62,764 nucleotides of DNA, taken from NCBI GenBank assembly GCA_934636245.1, contig CAKUAI010000022.1, positions 1 through 62,764 of the forward strand, written 5' to 3'. The stretch comes from an uncultured Coriobacteriales bacterium (GTDB lineage Bacteria > Actinomycetota > Coriobacteriia > Coriobacteriales > UMGS124). Both the position numbers and the translations under genes were made by a program. Positions 40,207 to 49,090 of this stretch are shown piece by piece (position 1 is the stretch's first letter; the number at the start of each line of letters is the position of its first letter). Under the pieces are notes generated by a model. The model was not told where the DNA came from. It searched no databases and saw nothing but the letters and a program-made list of their open reading frames with translations.

Positions 40207-41274
40207 ATGCCGACCTACACTGTCGAAGAGGCCAAGAACCTGCTTGCGCACCTGCCGCGCACGAGCCTCGGTTTCTACCCGACGCCGCTGCACAAGCTCG
40301 AGCGCCTGTCCGCTGAGCTTGGCGTAAACATCTACCTCAAGCGCGACGACCTGTCGGGCGTGAGCACGTTCGGCGGCAACAAGATGCGCAAGCTGGAATA
40401 CCTGCTCGGCGACGCGCTGGCACAGGGCGCCGACACCGTCTTCACGTACGGCGCCACACAGTCCAACCACGCCATGCAGACGGTGGCCGCTGCCTGCAAG
40501 TGCGGCCTGCACCCGGTGCTGTACCTGGTGAGCGTCGTGGAGCCCGACAAGGAGACCTTGCGGGCCAACCTTTTGCTCGACTACATCTACGGAGCCGAGG
40601 TGCACATCGTGCAGATGGAGCCCGGTGAGGAAGAGGCGGACGCCGAGGCCCGCTCATTCGCGATGGGAGCCGAACACGTGGAGCGCCTGCGCGCCGAAGG
40701 CAAGCACCCCTACGATGTGCCGATGGGAGGTGCGAGCCCCGTCGGGTCGGTAGGCTTTGCAGGCGGCCTTGTCGAGCTCGAGGAGCAGTGCGCGGCGGCC
40801 GGCATCAAGCCCGACTACCTCTATCACGCCTCCGGCACGGGTGGTACCCTCGCGGGTCTGGCGGCCGGGCGAGCGCTCTTGGGCGCGGACATGCGCATCG
40901 TGTCCGTCGCGGTGAGCCCGAAGGACGAGGGTTACGAGGCGCGCACGGCTGATTTGGCAAACCGCGCGCTTGGGGTCATCGGCACCTCGAGCGACGTCCG
41001 TGTGTCTGCGGAGGACCTGCAGGTGGAGCGCGGCTACTTTGCCCCCGGCTATGAGATCCCCAACGAGTGGGGCAACGCCGCCATCCGTCGGCTCGCACGC
41101 ACGGAAGGCGTTCTCATGGATACGGTGTACTCGGGAAAGGCCTTCGGCGGGCTTCTCGACCACATCGAGCGAGGTGTCGTGCCGCAGGGCTCCACGGTGG
41201 TGTTCTGGCACACGGGCGGAGCCACGGCCCTGTTCTCTGAGCCTCAAATCATTGGCGACTTGGCGCAGGCGTAA
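40207..41274 (+). CDS. D-cysteine desulfhydrase-like PLP enzyme (ACC deaminase/D-cysteine family)
   Basis: Cytoplasmic PLP enzyme of 355 residues. The Lys Schiff base lies in FGGNKMRKLEYLLG (about residue 60). ATQSNHAMQTVAAACKCGL and HASGTGGTLAGLAAG contact PLP. Members act on D-cysteine (releasing pyruvate, sulfide and ammonia) or ACC. After a D-aminopeptidase and peptide transporter it could degrade liberated D-amino acids (inference). The ATG at 40207 is preceded by AAGAAGGAG; a GTG lies one codon earlier. Confidence 0.9.
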   Translation: MPTYTVEEAKNLLAHLPRTSLGFYPTPLHKLERLSAELGVNIYLKRDDLSGVSTFGGNKMRKLEYLLGDALAQGADTVFTYGATQSNHAMQTVAAACKCGLHPVLYLVSVVEPDKETLRANLLLDYIYGAEVHIVQMEPGEEEADAEARSFAMGAEHVERLRAEGKHPYDVPMGGASPVGSVGFAGGLVELEEQCAAAGIKPDYLYHASGTGGTLAGLAAGRALLGADMRIVSVAVSPKDEGYEARTADLANRALGVIGTSSDVRVSAEDLQVERGYFAPGYEIPNEWGNAAIRRLARTEGVLMDTVYSGKAFGGLLDHIERGVVPQGSTVVFWHTGGATALFSEPQIIGDLAQA

Positions 41275-41295
41275 CCTGCTGAAAGGCGGCGGAGC

Positions 41296-42732
41296 ATGAA
41301 AGACCCTACGTGCGGCACGGGCGTGGCACCGAGCCGTTGGTTCGAGCACCTCAACGACGGCTTGCCGCCCCACATCGCGCGGCTCAAGGAGGCGGGCGAC
41401 TTCGCGCGCGCGACCCGTTTGATCGATGCGACCCTGGAAGCGGGGGTAACGCCAGAACTCGCGCAGGTCATGCTGGTGGAACGCGCGCGTATGGCGCGCA
41501 TCCCGCACGCGTACCCCTTCACCCGCGAAGCGGCGCTCGAGGCGGTGCGGCAGGAGTGGCCCGAGTTCACGGGCGCTCAGTTCGACGAGCTCATAGACAA
41601 CAGGCGCATCGACTGGCGCTACGTGAACGGGGAGATGCGCTGCGTCGAGGACTTCCTCGACTCGGTACGCATCTACCATGCGGAGGCACCCGGTTTGGCG
41701 CCCAGCGCCCCGCAGTACCTTGCCGCACGCGACGCGATGCTTGACGAGATGCGCGAGAACGGGTACGCGGCGCGCAGGGTGGTGCTGCATGCAACGCTCG
41801 AGGTGGCCGACGAGGCGCTTGCCCAGCAGGTCGCCGACGCAGAAAAGGTGCGCGTGTGGCTGCCGCTGCCCCGCGACTGCGAGCAGCAAAGCGACATCCA
41901 GATCTTGGATGCAACCCCCGGAGGCCAGGTCGCCCCCGCAGATTCCCTTGCGCGCACGATCTTTTGGGAGGGCCCGCATCTCACGAAGTGCGAGGTGACG
42001 TACTCCTACATATCGCGCGCCCCGTGGCACGACGTCGACGCGCTCGTCGCCGCCGAGGCCCAGATGACGGAGGAGGAGACGGCCGCCAGCCTCGCTGCTC
42101 CGGAAGTCTCGTCATGGATGGGCGAGCAGGAGCCGCATATCGTGTTCACTCCCTATCTGCGCGCCTTGTCCGAGCGCATCGTGGCGCAGGCCGGGGCGAC
42201 CCGCCCCACGGAAAAGGCCCGCGCCATCTACGAGTGGGTCACGAATCACATTGATTACCGCTACCAGCCGCCGTACTTCCTTCTCGACTGCATCCCGCAG
42301 ATGGCCGCCACGGAGCTGCGCGCCGACTGCGGGGTCTTTGCGCTCACCTTCATCACCCTGTGCCGCATAGCGGGGGTGCCGGCACGCTGGCAAAGCGGTC
42401 TGTACGTGCGTCCCGGCGAGGCGAGCGGCCACGACTGGGCGCAGTTCTATTCCCCGGCGGCTGGCTGCTGGCTTTGGGCCGACTGCTCCTTCGGCTCGGC
42501 GGGGCGTCGCACGGGCGATACCCGCAAGCACGACCATTACTTCGGCAACCTCGACCCATGGCGCATGGTGGCCAACGGGGACTTTTTTGCGCCCCTCGTG
42601 CCGCCGGTGGACGGCATGCGCGACGACCCGTTCGACAACCAGCGCGGTGAGATGACGGTGGATGGCGTCGGCGTCACGAGCGACCACCTGCATAGGCCCG
42701 TGGAGGTCGTCTCGATGGAACGCGTGGATTAG
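41296..42732 (+). CDS. Transglutaminase-like domain protein
   Basis: Cytoplasmic-looking protein of 478 residues, no signal peptide. The transglutaminase core is in the C-terminal half: ATELRADCGVFALTFITLCRIAGVPARW (catalytic Cys), SGHDWAQFY (His) and WLWADCSFG (Asp). The N-terminal part (1-180) is not recognised, beyond FARATRLIDATLE and DELIDNRRIDWRYVNGE. Proteins with this fold include peptide hydrolases, which suits a peptide-degrading operon. It lies 21 bases after the PLP enzyme. Confidence 0.85.
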   Translation: MKDPTCGTGVAPSRWFEHLNDGLPPHIARLKEAGDFARATRLIDATLEAGVTPELAQVMLVERARMARIPHAYPFTREAALEAVRQEWPEFTGAQFDELIDNRRIDWRYVNGEMRCVEDFLDSVRIYHAEAPGLAPSAPQYLAARDAMLDEMRENGYAARRVVLHATLEVADEALAQQVADAEKVRVWLPLPRDCEQQSDIQILDATPGGQVAPADSLARTIFWEGPHLTKCEVTYSYISRAPWHDVDALVAAEAQMTEEETAASLAAPEVSSWMGEQEPHIVFTPYLRALSERIVAQAGATRPTEKARAIYEWVTNHIDYRYQPPYFLLDCIPQMAATELRADCGVFALTFITLCRIAGVPARWQSGLYVRPGEASGHDWAQFYSPAAGCWLWADCSFGSAGRRTGDTRKHDHYFGNLDPWRMVANGDFFAPLVPPVDGMRDDPFDNQRGEMTVDGVGVTSDHLHRPVEVVSMERVD

Positions 42733-42747
42733 GAAGGCGGATGTGCG

Positions 42748-43776
42748 ATGGGCGAGATGGTGAACGGCACCGCGAGGCGCACCAAGGTGCTCGACCTGCA
42801 CTGCGACACGATAGACCAGCTGTGCATGCGCGACGTCGAGCCGTATAGGAGCGAGATCGCCGAGCAGGCGAAGCTGGGGATCGACACGAGCGGCACGCTG
42901 GCATGCAACGGGGGAGCGCTGGCGCTCGACCGCATGGCGGCCTACAACTGGTGCCAGTGCTTCGCCGTGTGGGTGCCCGACATCTACGACGTGGAAGGCG
43001 CCCGCAGGTTCTACCGGAGGGCGCGCGACTGGTTCTCCGGCCAGGTCGCATGCCATTCCGACATGGTGGAGCAGGTGCGCGACGCACGGCGCGTGGAGGA
43101 CGTCCTCGCCTCAGGCAGGACGGCGGCCATGCTCACGATAGAGAATGGCTCGCTCATCGGCGACGACTTGGGGATCGTGGACGAGCTGGCGGCCGACGGC
43201 GTGAAGATGGTCACGCTCACGTGGAACGGCCGGAACTCCATCGGCAGCGGGAAGTGCTCCCACGAGGGGCTCAGCGAGTTCGGCAGGCAGGTCGTGCGCG
43301 CGCTCGAGGACGCGCGCATCGTGGTGGACGTCTCGCACCTCAACGACGAGGGCTTCGCCGACCTGCTCGAGGTGGCCCGTCGCCCCTTCGCCGCGTCGCA
43401 CTCCAACGCGCGCAGCGTGTGCAACGTGCCGCGCAACCTGACCGACGACGAGTTCCGCGCCATCCGCGACCGCGGGGGAGTTGTCGGGCTCAACTACTAC
43501 CGCGGCTTCATCGTGGAGCGCGAGTGCCCCGCGGACGGCGAGGCCACGTTCGACGAGCTCTGCGCCCACGTCGAGCATTTCCTCAACTTGGGCGGGGAGG
43601 ACACGCTCTCCCTCGGCAGCGACTACGACGGCAGCGACGTCCCCGCGTGGCTCGACCGCTGCGAGAAGGTGGAGGACTTCCACGCCAAGATGGTCGCCCG
43701 CTTCGGCCAGGCGGTGGTGGACAAGATCTTCTTCGAGAACGCCCGAGCGTTCTTCGAGCGCAACGAGACGGCGTAA
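42748..43776 (+). CDS. Membrane dipeptidase-like peptidase, family M19
   Basis: Protein of 342 residues. M19 zinc ligands and motifs are HCDTIDQLC (His-x-Asp), TIENGSLIGDD (Glu bridging), VDVSHLN and AASHSNARSVCN (His), and GSDYDGSD. M19 enzymes hydrolyse dipeptides and some accept a D-residue at the C-terminus. It is the last gene of the peptide operon, following the transglutaminase-like gene by 15 bases. It would complete breakdown of imported peptides. Confidence 0.92.
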   Translation: MGEMVNGTARRTKVLDLHCDTIDQLCMRDVEPYRSEIAEQAKLGIDTSGTLACNGGALALDRMAAYNWCQCFAVWVPDIYDVEGARRFYRRARDWFSGQVACHSDMVEQVRDARRVEDVLASGRTAAMLTIENGSLIGDDLGIVDELAADGVKMVTLTWNGRNSIGSGKCSHEGLSEFGRQVVRALEDARIVVDVSHLNDEGFADLLEVARRPFAASHSNARSVCNVPRNLTDDEFRAIRDRGGVVGLNYYRGFIVERECPADGEATFDELCAHVEHFLNLGGEDTLSLGSDYDGSDVPAWLDRCEKVEDFHAKMVARFGQAVVDKIFFENARAFFERNETA

Positions 43777-43885
43777 GGCGGGGTCTGCACGCGGGCGGGA
43801 ATGGCCGTTCGCGCGCAAACCCCTTCTTGTTTGTCATGTGCCAGCACGCCGATGACTCGCTAAGCAAACAAAAAGATTACCGCTC

Positions 43886-43916
43886 TTGACTTTCAACCAT
43901 GTTGAGGGCTTATTAT
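43886..43916 (+). promoter_or_regulatory. MerR-type promoter with 19-base spacer
   Basis: TTGACT at 43886-43891 and TATTAT at 43911-43916 are 19 bases apart. The dyad TCAAC-CAT-GTTGA is centred in the spacer. This geometry is diagnostic of MerR-controlled promoters and suggests autoregulation of the gene that follows. Confidence 0.8.
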
Positions 43917-43992
43917 GAACTCTCTGGCTGTGTGGAGGACTGTGTTGGGGGAAACTGCAGTCCGTGCGGGTCAAACGGGGGACGGGGTCAGT

Positions 43993-44850
43993 ATGACAGA
44001 ACAGGCCGAGCGGACCTATAAGATTGGCGAATTCGCCGCCATGACTGGCATGAGCCCTTCCAAAGTGCGGTTCTATGAAAAATCAGGCCTGTTCTGCGCA
44101 AACGAGCGCGAGGAAAACGGTTACCGTGTCTTCACGCCCCAAGACGCGTTCAGGGCCAACGCCTTTCGCGTGCTGCTCCAATACGGATTCACCGTCGAAC
44201 ACGCCATAGAGATGCTCGACGCCAAGCAGGACAGTGCCGGGTTCGAAGGGTCCCTCCGGTCGCAGCGTGAAATCCTTCAACGCCAAATCGACCTGCTCAA
44301 CTACCGTCTGCGGCGCATCGACGGGGCCTTGGAGGCCCTTGAAAAGAGCAGGGCCGTCCAGCAGGGGTCGCCGGGCAATCTTGTGACAGGAAGCGACTTT
44401 GAGCTCGCCGACATCGACGACCAAGTGTATGTCAAAGCGTCAAAGGGATACGACTTCAGCGTCTCGAGCGAAAATCGCCAGGAAATAGCAGCCTTTTACG
44501 AGCTATTGAGCGTGACGAACTGCGCGCGCATCTTGCATAAAGAAGACCTTCTGGGATCTGGCCCCACCATCGACCCGAGCTATGTCATATGCATGCCGGC
44601 ACGAGAGGCATGGAGGCTGGAGTCCTGCGAGGCCTCGAAAATCGAACGGCTTCCCATGGGTAAGTGCCTGCGCTATCACCGTCGCCTGTCACGGTCGGAG
44701 AGCCTGCGCCGCGAGACCTTCGACCCGCTATTTGCCTATCTTGCCGACCATGGATACCGCTTGAGGTCCGACGTCTTGCTGCTCCCCATGTTCATGAACC
44801 TCGACGGCCAGGGGAGCGACGTCGAGACATTGCTCGTCCCCATTGAGTAG
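43993..44850 (+). CDS. MerR-family transcriptional regulator with GyrI-like effector domain
   Basis: DNA-binding regulator of 285 residues. The MerR helix-turn-helix is YKIGEFAAMTGMSPSKVRFYEKSGLF (about 12-37), followed by a wing, ENGYRVFTPQDAFRAN, and a coiled coil (85-130). The C-terminal 140 residues look like a GyrI/BmrR-like ligand-binding domain (YVICMPAREAWRL, MGKCLRYHRR). It probably activates the adjacent flavoprotein when a small ligand binds, since that promoter has a similar 31-base site (inference). I used the ATG at 43993. Confidence 0.88.
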   Translation: MTEQAERTYKIGEFAAMTGMSPSKVRFYEKSGLFCANEREENGYRVFTPQDAFRANAFRVLLQYGFTVEHAIEMLDAKQDSAGFEGSLRSQREILQRQIDLLNYRLRRIDGALEALEKSRAVQQGSPGNLVTGSDFELADIDDQVYVKASKGYDFSVSSENRQEIAAFYELLSVTNCARILHKEDLLGSGPTIDPSYVICMPAREAWRLESCEASKIERLPMGKCLRYHRRLSRSESLRRETFDPLFAYLADHGYRLRSDVLLLPMFMNLDGQGSDVETLLVPIE

Positions 44851-44887
44851 ACCGCGCCCCTGCAATGCAAATTCGAGAAATTACCCC

Positions 44888-44918
44888 TTGACCTTCTACC
44901 GCGTTGAACCCTCACCAT
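44888..44918 (+). promoter_or_regulatory. Second MerR-type site, promoter of the flavoprotein
   Basis: TTGACC at 44888-44893, a 19-base spacer with TCTAC-CGC-GTTGA, then CACCAT at 44913-44918. It aligns base for base with 43886-43916 at 20 or so positions. The -10 is poor, as expected of an activator-dependent promoter. Confidence 0.65.
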
Positions 44919-44987
44919 GCGTTTTGAGCGGTAAGGAAAAGCCGGCGGGGGCCGGCGCCGCGACCTTTGAGGGAAAGGGATTTTTCT

Positions 44988-46643
44988 ATGGGCATCGAAA
45001 TGAACCGTCGTTCCTTCGTGACCGCAACCGCCGCGACCGCGGCCCTCGCCGCAACGGGCGTTACCTGCGCAAACGCCGAAGAGGCCGCAAAGCCCGCCCA
45101 GTCCGAGGTCGTCGAGACCATCGACTGCGACATTGTCGTATGCGGCCTGGGTGCTGCAGGCTTCATGTCTGCCATTACGGCTGCTAAGGCCGGCTCCAAG
45201 GTCGTCGTGCTCGAGAAGGGCGAAGACATCACCGCCCCCAACGGCGTCTATGTCTCCGGCCCCTTTGCCGTCGGTACCACCGTGCTACAGGAAAAGGAAG
45301 GCGGCACCACGCTCACCGAGGACGACGTCTTCTACCATGTCATGAACTACACGCACTGGACGCCCAACCCCGCGCTCATGCGCCGCTGCATCCATGAGTC
45401 CAAGAACGCCGTCGCCAACCTGCTCGAGGTCGGTTACGAATTCAAAGAGGTGAATTTCCGCTTCGAGACCCCGTTCATCGGCGAAAAGGGCGGCTTCCAC
45501 CTCATCACCACGCCCCTCGAGGACCGCTTCACCGTCTGGAGCGATGCCATCGCAAACTACGGCATCGACGCGCGCTTCTCCACGCCTATGACCTCGCTCG
45601 TCATGGACGGCGACAAGGTTTGCGGCGTTTTGGCGGAAGGCCCCGACGGAACCGTTCAGGTCAACGCCGGCGCCGTCATCATCGCAACGGGCGGCTACCT
45701 GGGCAACGAGGACCTGCAGGAGCGCTTCCTGCACACCCGCGACCTCAACGTGGCCAAGGGTGGCGTGAGCCTGTGCACCGGCGACGGCATCCTGGCGTGC
45801 GAGGCCGTGGGCGCAGCCCTCGAGAAGACGTTCGGCTACTGCCCCTGCGAGTACGGCGGAACCAACGACAAGGCGAGCCGCCCCGCAAAGCAAGACAAGT
45901 ACGACCAGAACTACGCCTTCAAGTTCGGCTACTACGGCAACCTGCTTGTGGACGCCGAAGGCAAGCGCTTCCTCAACGAGGGCATGCTTTGCGACTTCCC
46001 CATGAGCTACGGCTCCGAGCAGACGCTGCACAACAACCCCTGGTACGCCATCGTCGACCAGACCTACGTGGACGCTCTGACCACCGAGGGCCTCTACAAC
46101 TACATGAAGGCCCGCGGCGCCCAGGACGGCGAGTACGGCGACCCCAACACCAACTGGTTCATCGGCGCCTACTTTAAGGACCGCATCCTCGACAAGCTGC
46201 CCGAAGACATCGAGGAGGGCATCGCCGAGGGCTGGTGCTGGAAAGCCGACACCCTCGAGGAGGTTGCCGAGATGGCCGGCCTGCCCGTTGAGAACGTCCT
46301 TGCCACGGTCGAGAAGTACAACGGCTACTGCGCTGCCGGTGTCGACGAGGAGTTCAACGCCAACCCCTGGTATCTGACGCCCGTTGAGACCGGCCCGTTC
46401 TACATTACCCAGAACTATCAGAGCGCCTGGTCCACGTTTGGCGGCGTGCGCATCGACGACCAGTGCCGCGTCCTCACGGCTGCCGATTACATGCCCATCC
46501 CCGGCCTGTACTGCGTTGGCACCGAGGCCGGCTCGCTCTACTATTCGCCCTATTACGACATCCCCGGCTTCTGCTACGGCCTGTGCATCGACTCCGGCTA
46601 CATTGCCGCAACCGAGGCCGTCGCATACACGCAGGGCGCGTAG
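44988..46643 (+). CDS. Tat-exported FAD-binding flavoprotein, fumarate reductase/urocanate reductase-like
   Basis: Exported oxidoreductase of 551 residues. The Tat signal is MNRRSFVTATAATAALAAT with cleavage near NAEEA. FAD binding is at CDIVVCGLGAAGFMSAITAAKAGSKVVVLEKG (about 45-76), with GAVIIATGGYLGN and LNEGMLCDFPMS later. No heme domain or FMN-binding domain is present, so an external electron donor is required. Families of such proteins reduce alternative unsaturated organic acceptors; the substrate cannot be named. The MerR regulator upstream probably controls it. An ideal GGGAAAGGG site precedes the ATG. Fragments of close copies occur at 28171-28261 and 49091-49423. Confidence 0.92.
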   Translation: MGIEMNRRSFVTATAATAALAATGVTCANAEEAAKPAQSEVVETIDCDIVVCGLGAAGFMSAITAAKAGSKVVVLEKGEDITAPNGVYVSGPFAVGTTVLQEKEGGTTLTEDDVFYHVMNYTHWTPNPALMRRCIHESKNAVANLLEVGYEFKEVNFRFETPFIGEKGGFHLITTPLEDRFTVWSDAIANYGIDARFSTPMTSLVMDGDKVCGVLAEGPDGTVQVNAGAVIIATGGYLGNEDLQERFLHTRDLNVAKGGVSLCTGDGILACEAVGAALEKTFGYCPCEYGGTNDKASRPAKQDKYDQNYAFKFGYYGNLLVDAEGKRFLNEGMLCDFPMSYGSEQTLHNNPWYAIVDQTYVDALTTEGLYNYMKARGAQDGEYGDPNTNWFIGAYFKDRILDKLPEDIEEGIAEGWCWKADTLEEVAEMAGLPVENVLATVEKYNGYCAAGVDEEFNANPWYLTPVETGPFYITQNYQSAWSTFGGVRIDDQCRVLTAADYMPIPGLYCVGTEAGSLYYSPYYDIPGFCYGLCIDSGYIAATEAVAYTQGA

Positions 46644-46676
46644 GCGCTAGCGCGCGGCAGTAAGTTCGCATTTCTG

Positions 46677-46713
46677 GGCCTCCGAGTTCATAAGACACTC
46701 GGAGGCCTTTTTT
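46677..46713 (+). terminator. Rho-independent terminator of the MerR-linked flavoprotein
   Basis: GGCCTCCGAGT at 46677-46687 pairs with ACTCGGAGGCC at 46697-46707 and TTTTTT follows. Confidence 0.9.
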
Positions 46714-46771
46714 ATTTGTGCCGTTCGGTAAAACTCGGGAAATCGAACCCAATCGCCTCAAATCGGATTGA

Positions 46772-46987
46772 GCCAACGCCCGCTACCGTTATGCGAAGGC
46801 CGTTGCCCTGCACGAGCGCTGCGACGGCGTGATCGAGGCGGCCTCGTTGTACGAGAACGTCGACCTCGTGCTTCGCCTGCGCGAACAAGCCTTGGGCCTG
46901 GAGCCCCCCATCCTGCACCTCTCCTTCGACGGCGCCCTCGATGGGTCCCCCGCCGAAAAGCTCCGCACATACCTGTACTACCTGTAA
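46772..46987 (+). pseudogene. Unrecognised C-terminal protein fragment
   Basis: A 71-codon frame without a start codon (RYRYAKAVALHERCDGVIEAAS through LHLSFDGALDGSPAEKLRTYLYYL) reads as protein. It begins right after a TGA and has high codon bias like its neighbours. I cannot name the family. It is presumably the tail of a lost gene. Confidence 0.4.
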
Positions 46988-46997
46988 GGTTTTTTCA

Positions 46998-47046
46998 GCC
47001 CCTCCCAGATAGCTGCAATATGCATGCCACTAGGGAGGGGCGCCGG
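46998..47046 (+). terminator. Terminator after the unknown fragment
   Basis: GCCCCTCCC at 46998-47006 pairs with GGGAGGGGC at 47033-47041, followed by TTTT at 47047-47050 region. The GGGAGGGGCGCCGGTTTT tail recurs at 49499-49517. Confidence 0.6.
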
Positions 47047-47077
47047 TTTTGTCATCGTTGCATTCTAGATATCTAAA

Positions 47078-47139
47078 GTCTGAATTATCAGACATAGAGT
47101 CGCTAACGTCCGTAATATCAGACGTAAATATTCTATACT
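47078..47139 (+). promoter_or_regulatory. HipBA promoter with two operators 30 bp apart
   Basis: GTCTGAATTATCAGAC at 47078-47093 is an inverted repeat and GTCCGTAATATCAGAC at 47108-47123 is a close variant, exactly 30 bases on. TATACT at 47134-47139 is the probable -10, so the second operator overlaps the -35. Autorepression by the HipB-like protein is expected. Confidence 0.7.
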
Positions 47140-47183
47140 CCAGTATGTCTATATAGGTAGCGGATGTTTGGATGGGGGTTCTG

Positions 47184-47492
47184 ATGGCAAAACGGCCGTT
47201 GCCGGTCAAAGTGAAGCTTGCGGCGAAGCAGATAGGGGAGAACCTGTCTACGTGGCGCAGGTTGTTGGGGTTGACATCGCAGGAGGCCGCAGATAAGGCG
47301 GGTGTCTCGCGTGACACAATTTCGCGTTTGGAAAACGGCGACCCTACAGTGAGCAGCGCGACGCTCTTGGGCGTGTTGCGAGCCTATTCCCTGCTCGACC
47401 GGGTCGTCGATGCCGTCGATCCATTCCAAAGCGATCTCGGCCGTGCCCGTGCCGACCAACAGCTTCCCCAGCGCGTAAGGACCCCGCGATGA
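47184..47492 (+). CDS. HipB-like antitoxin, helix-turn-helix
   Basis: DNA-binding protein of 102 residues. The HTH is SQEAADKAGVSRDTISRLENGDPTVSSATLLGVLRA (about 33-70), and the tail is VDPFQSDLGRARADQQLPQRVR. This matches antitoxins of HipAB pairs and would neutralise and autoregulate with the next gene. I used the ATG at 47184 with MAKRPLPV; an upstream ATG at 47172 is possible. It overlaps hipA by four bases (ATGA). Confidence 0.85.
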   Translation: MAKRPLPVKVKLAAKQIGENLSTWRRLLGLTSQEAADKAGVSRDTISRLENGDPTVSSATLLGVLRAYSLLDRVVDAVDPFQSDLGRARADQQLPQRVRTPR

Positions 47493-48751
47493 TTCCCTCG
47501 GTTGAAGTGTGGACTGATCTAGAGCCTCTCGACCAAACCGATGTCCTGCAGGCTCATTCCGACGTGCTTGTAGGTATCGTCCGTTTCAGTCTGCGTCGAG
47601 GTGCCTTGTCATCCACATTTCAATACGACCCCAAGTATCTAAGTAATCCTCGTGCCTACGCAATCCAGCCGGATATTCCTCTAAGCGCCTCTCCATACCA
47701 TTTTATGGGTTTGCCAGGGGCGCTTCGTGACTCCGCCCCCGATAGGTGGGGCAGGCGCATCGTTCTCCGAGAACTTGCTGAACAAGCGGCCTCACAAGGA
47801 ATTTCGCCACGCTCCCTTGACGATGCAGACTTTTTCCTGGGTGTTTCTGACCAGGTGCGACAAGGAGCGCTGCGTTTCAAAAAACCCAATGGAGCCGCAT
47901 TTTTGTCTCCCGCAAATTCCGTGCCACCGCTTATCCAACTTCCGCAGCTCTTGCGCGCAAGTCACAACGTGATGAATGAGTCGGCCCATGAAGAGCTGAA
48001 GGAGCTGCTTGATGCCGGTTCCAGTTCACTCGGTGGTGCACGCCCTAAGGCCGCTGTTATGGACAACGGGAAACTTTTTATAGCCAAGTTCCCCCATGAA
48101 AGCGACGAGTGGGATGTGATGGCATGGGAAAAGACCATGCTCGATCTTGCGCACCTCGCTCGAATCGATGTTCCTGCCTGTCGACTTGTTCGCATTGGGC
48201 GAGAAAGCTGTTTGCTGACGGAGAGATTTGATCGGGCCGGCGCTTCGCGCATTGCATATCTGAGCGCCATGAGTCTTGTTGGGCTGGATGATGGTAATCA
48301 AGGCGACTATGCCGAGGTGGGCGAGGCTATGGAGGAGCTTGTTGGCGACGTCTCTCGTCAACTTGAGGCCCTTTTCCGCCGGGTCGTGTTTTCCATAGGT
48401 GTTCACAACACCGACGACCACCTCAGAAATCATGGGTTTTTGCGGCGGAGCAGCCGCTGGGGTCTTTCTCCTCTGTTTGACGTGAACCCGAACCCGTCAC
48501 TCAGTCGCTCGCGGGCCACGGCAGTGTATGGTGAGACGGGAGATGCCGAAACCAAAGGCGCGTGCGATTTGGCTTACGCCTTTGGTATTTCAATGGTTCG
48601 AGCTCAGGCAGTTGTGAAGGATGTCCTTGCGGCCGTGTCAAAATGGCAGCAGACAGCCCGACGCAACGGTTGTCAAGAAAACGAGCTGGCCCTCTTTAAT
48701 GCAATGTTTGCCGATCGCACCCGTGCATTGGCTGAAGCTTTCAGGATGTGA
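47489..48751 (+). CDS. HipA-like serine/threonine kinase toxin
   Basis: Protein of 420 residues. GGARPKA (about 185) is the ATP-loop region and HNTDDHLRNHGFL (about 310) the catalytic loop of HipA kinases; LSPLFDVNPNP holds the metal-binding Asp. HipA phosphorylates glutamyl-tRNA synthetase in E. coli and causes growth arrest; this is a diverged homologue and its target is unknown. Both kinase motifs look intact, so an active toxin is likely. It overlaps the antitoxin gene. Confidence 0.9.
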   Translation: MIPSVEVWTDLEPLDQTDVLQAHSDVLVGIVRFSLRRGALSSTFQYDPKYLSNPRAYAIQPDIPLSASPYHFMGLPGALRDSAPDRWGRRIVLRELAEQAASQGISPRSLDDADFFLGVSDQVRQGALRFKKPNGAAFLSPANSVPPLIQLPQLLRASHNVMNESAHEELKELLDAGSSSLGGARPKAAVMDNGKLFIAKFPHESDEWDVMAWEKTMLDLAHLARIDVPACRLVRIGRESCLLTERFDRAGASRIAYLSAMSLVGLDDGNQGDYAEVGEAMEELVGDVSRQLEALFRRVVFSIGVHNTDDHLRNHGFLRRSSRWGLSPLFDVNPNPSLSRSRATAVYGETGDAETKGACDLAYAFGISMVRAQAVVKDVLAAVSKWQQTARRNGCQENELALFNAMFADRTRALAEAFRM

Positions 48752-49090
48752 GAAGCCTTCCTTAATTCCCATCTCATTACAGAATAACTCTGTTCGAGAC
48801 TTGGAACGGGGCCGCCCCCGAGGCCTTAGATTCGTGCCCGCGGGCCGCATCCGCGGGCGCGGGCACATGCGCCCTGCCCACAACGGCGCGGGGCGGGGGC
48901 TGGGCTTTTATTGCACACAGAGCAGCGAGCCTGCTAAAGAGTGGGCCGTTTCCTCCTTACGCGACGGATTTTCGAACTGCTACACTCTAGAAACTGAATG
49001 TCTTAATTTCCTGCGTTTAAACAGCCCTGACTATACAATTCTCAACTGGATTGCCGTCCTCGTTGAGCGCCGCCTGTTCTCGATAAAGAC
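48752..49090 (+). other. Intergenic region with a GC hairpin
   Basis: No gene seen in about 340 bases. A perfect hairpin GCCCGCGG/CCGCGGGC lies at 48836-48858 within a very GC-rich stretch and has no T run. Past 48950 the sequence becomes AT-richer and then joins the flavoprotein fragment abruptly. Confidence 0.6.

Noticed and set aside
44988..46643. Soluble flavocytochrome c fumarate reductase
   Set aside because: No heme-binding CxxCH motifs and no FMN domain are present, so only the FAD domain can be claimed and the substrate stays open.
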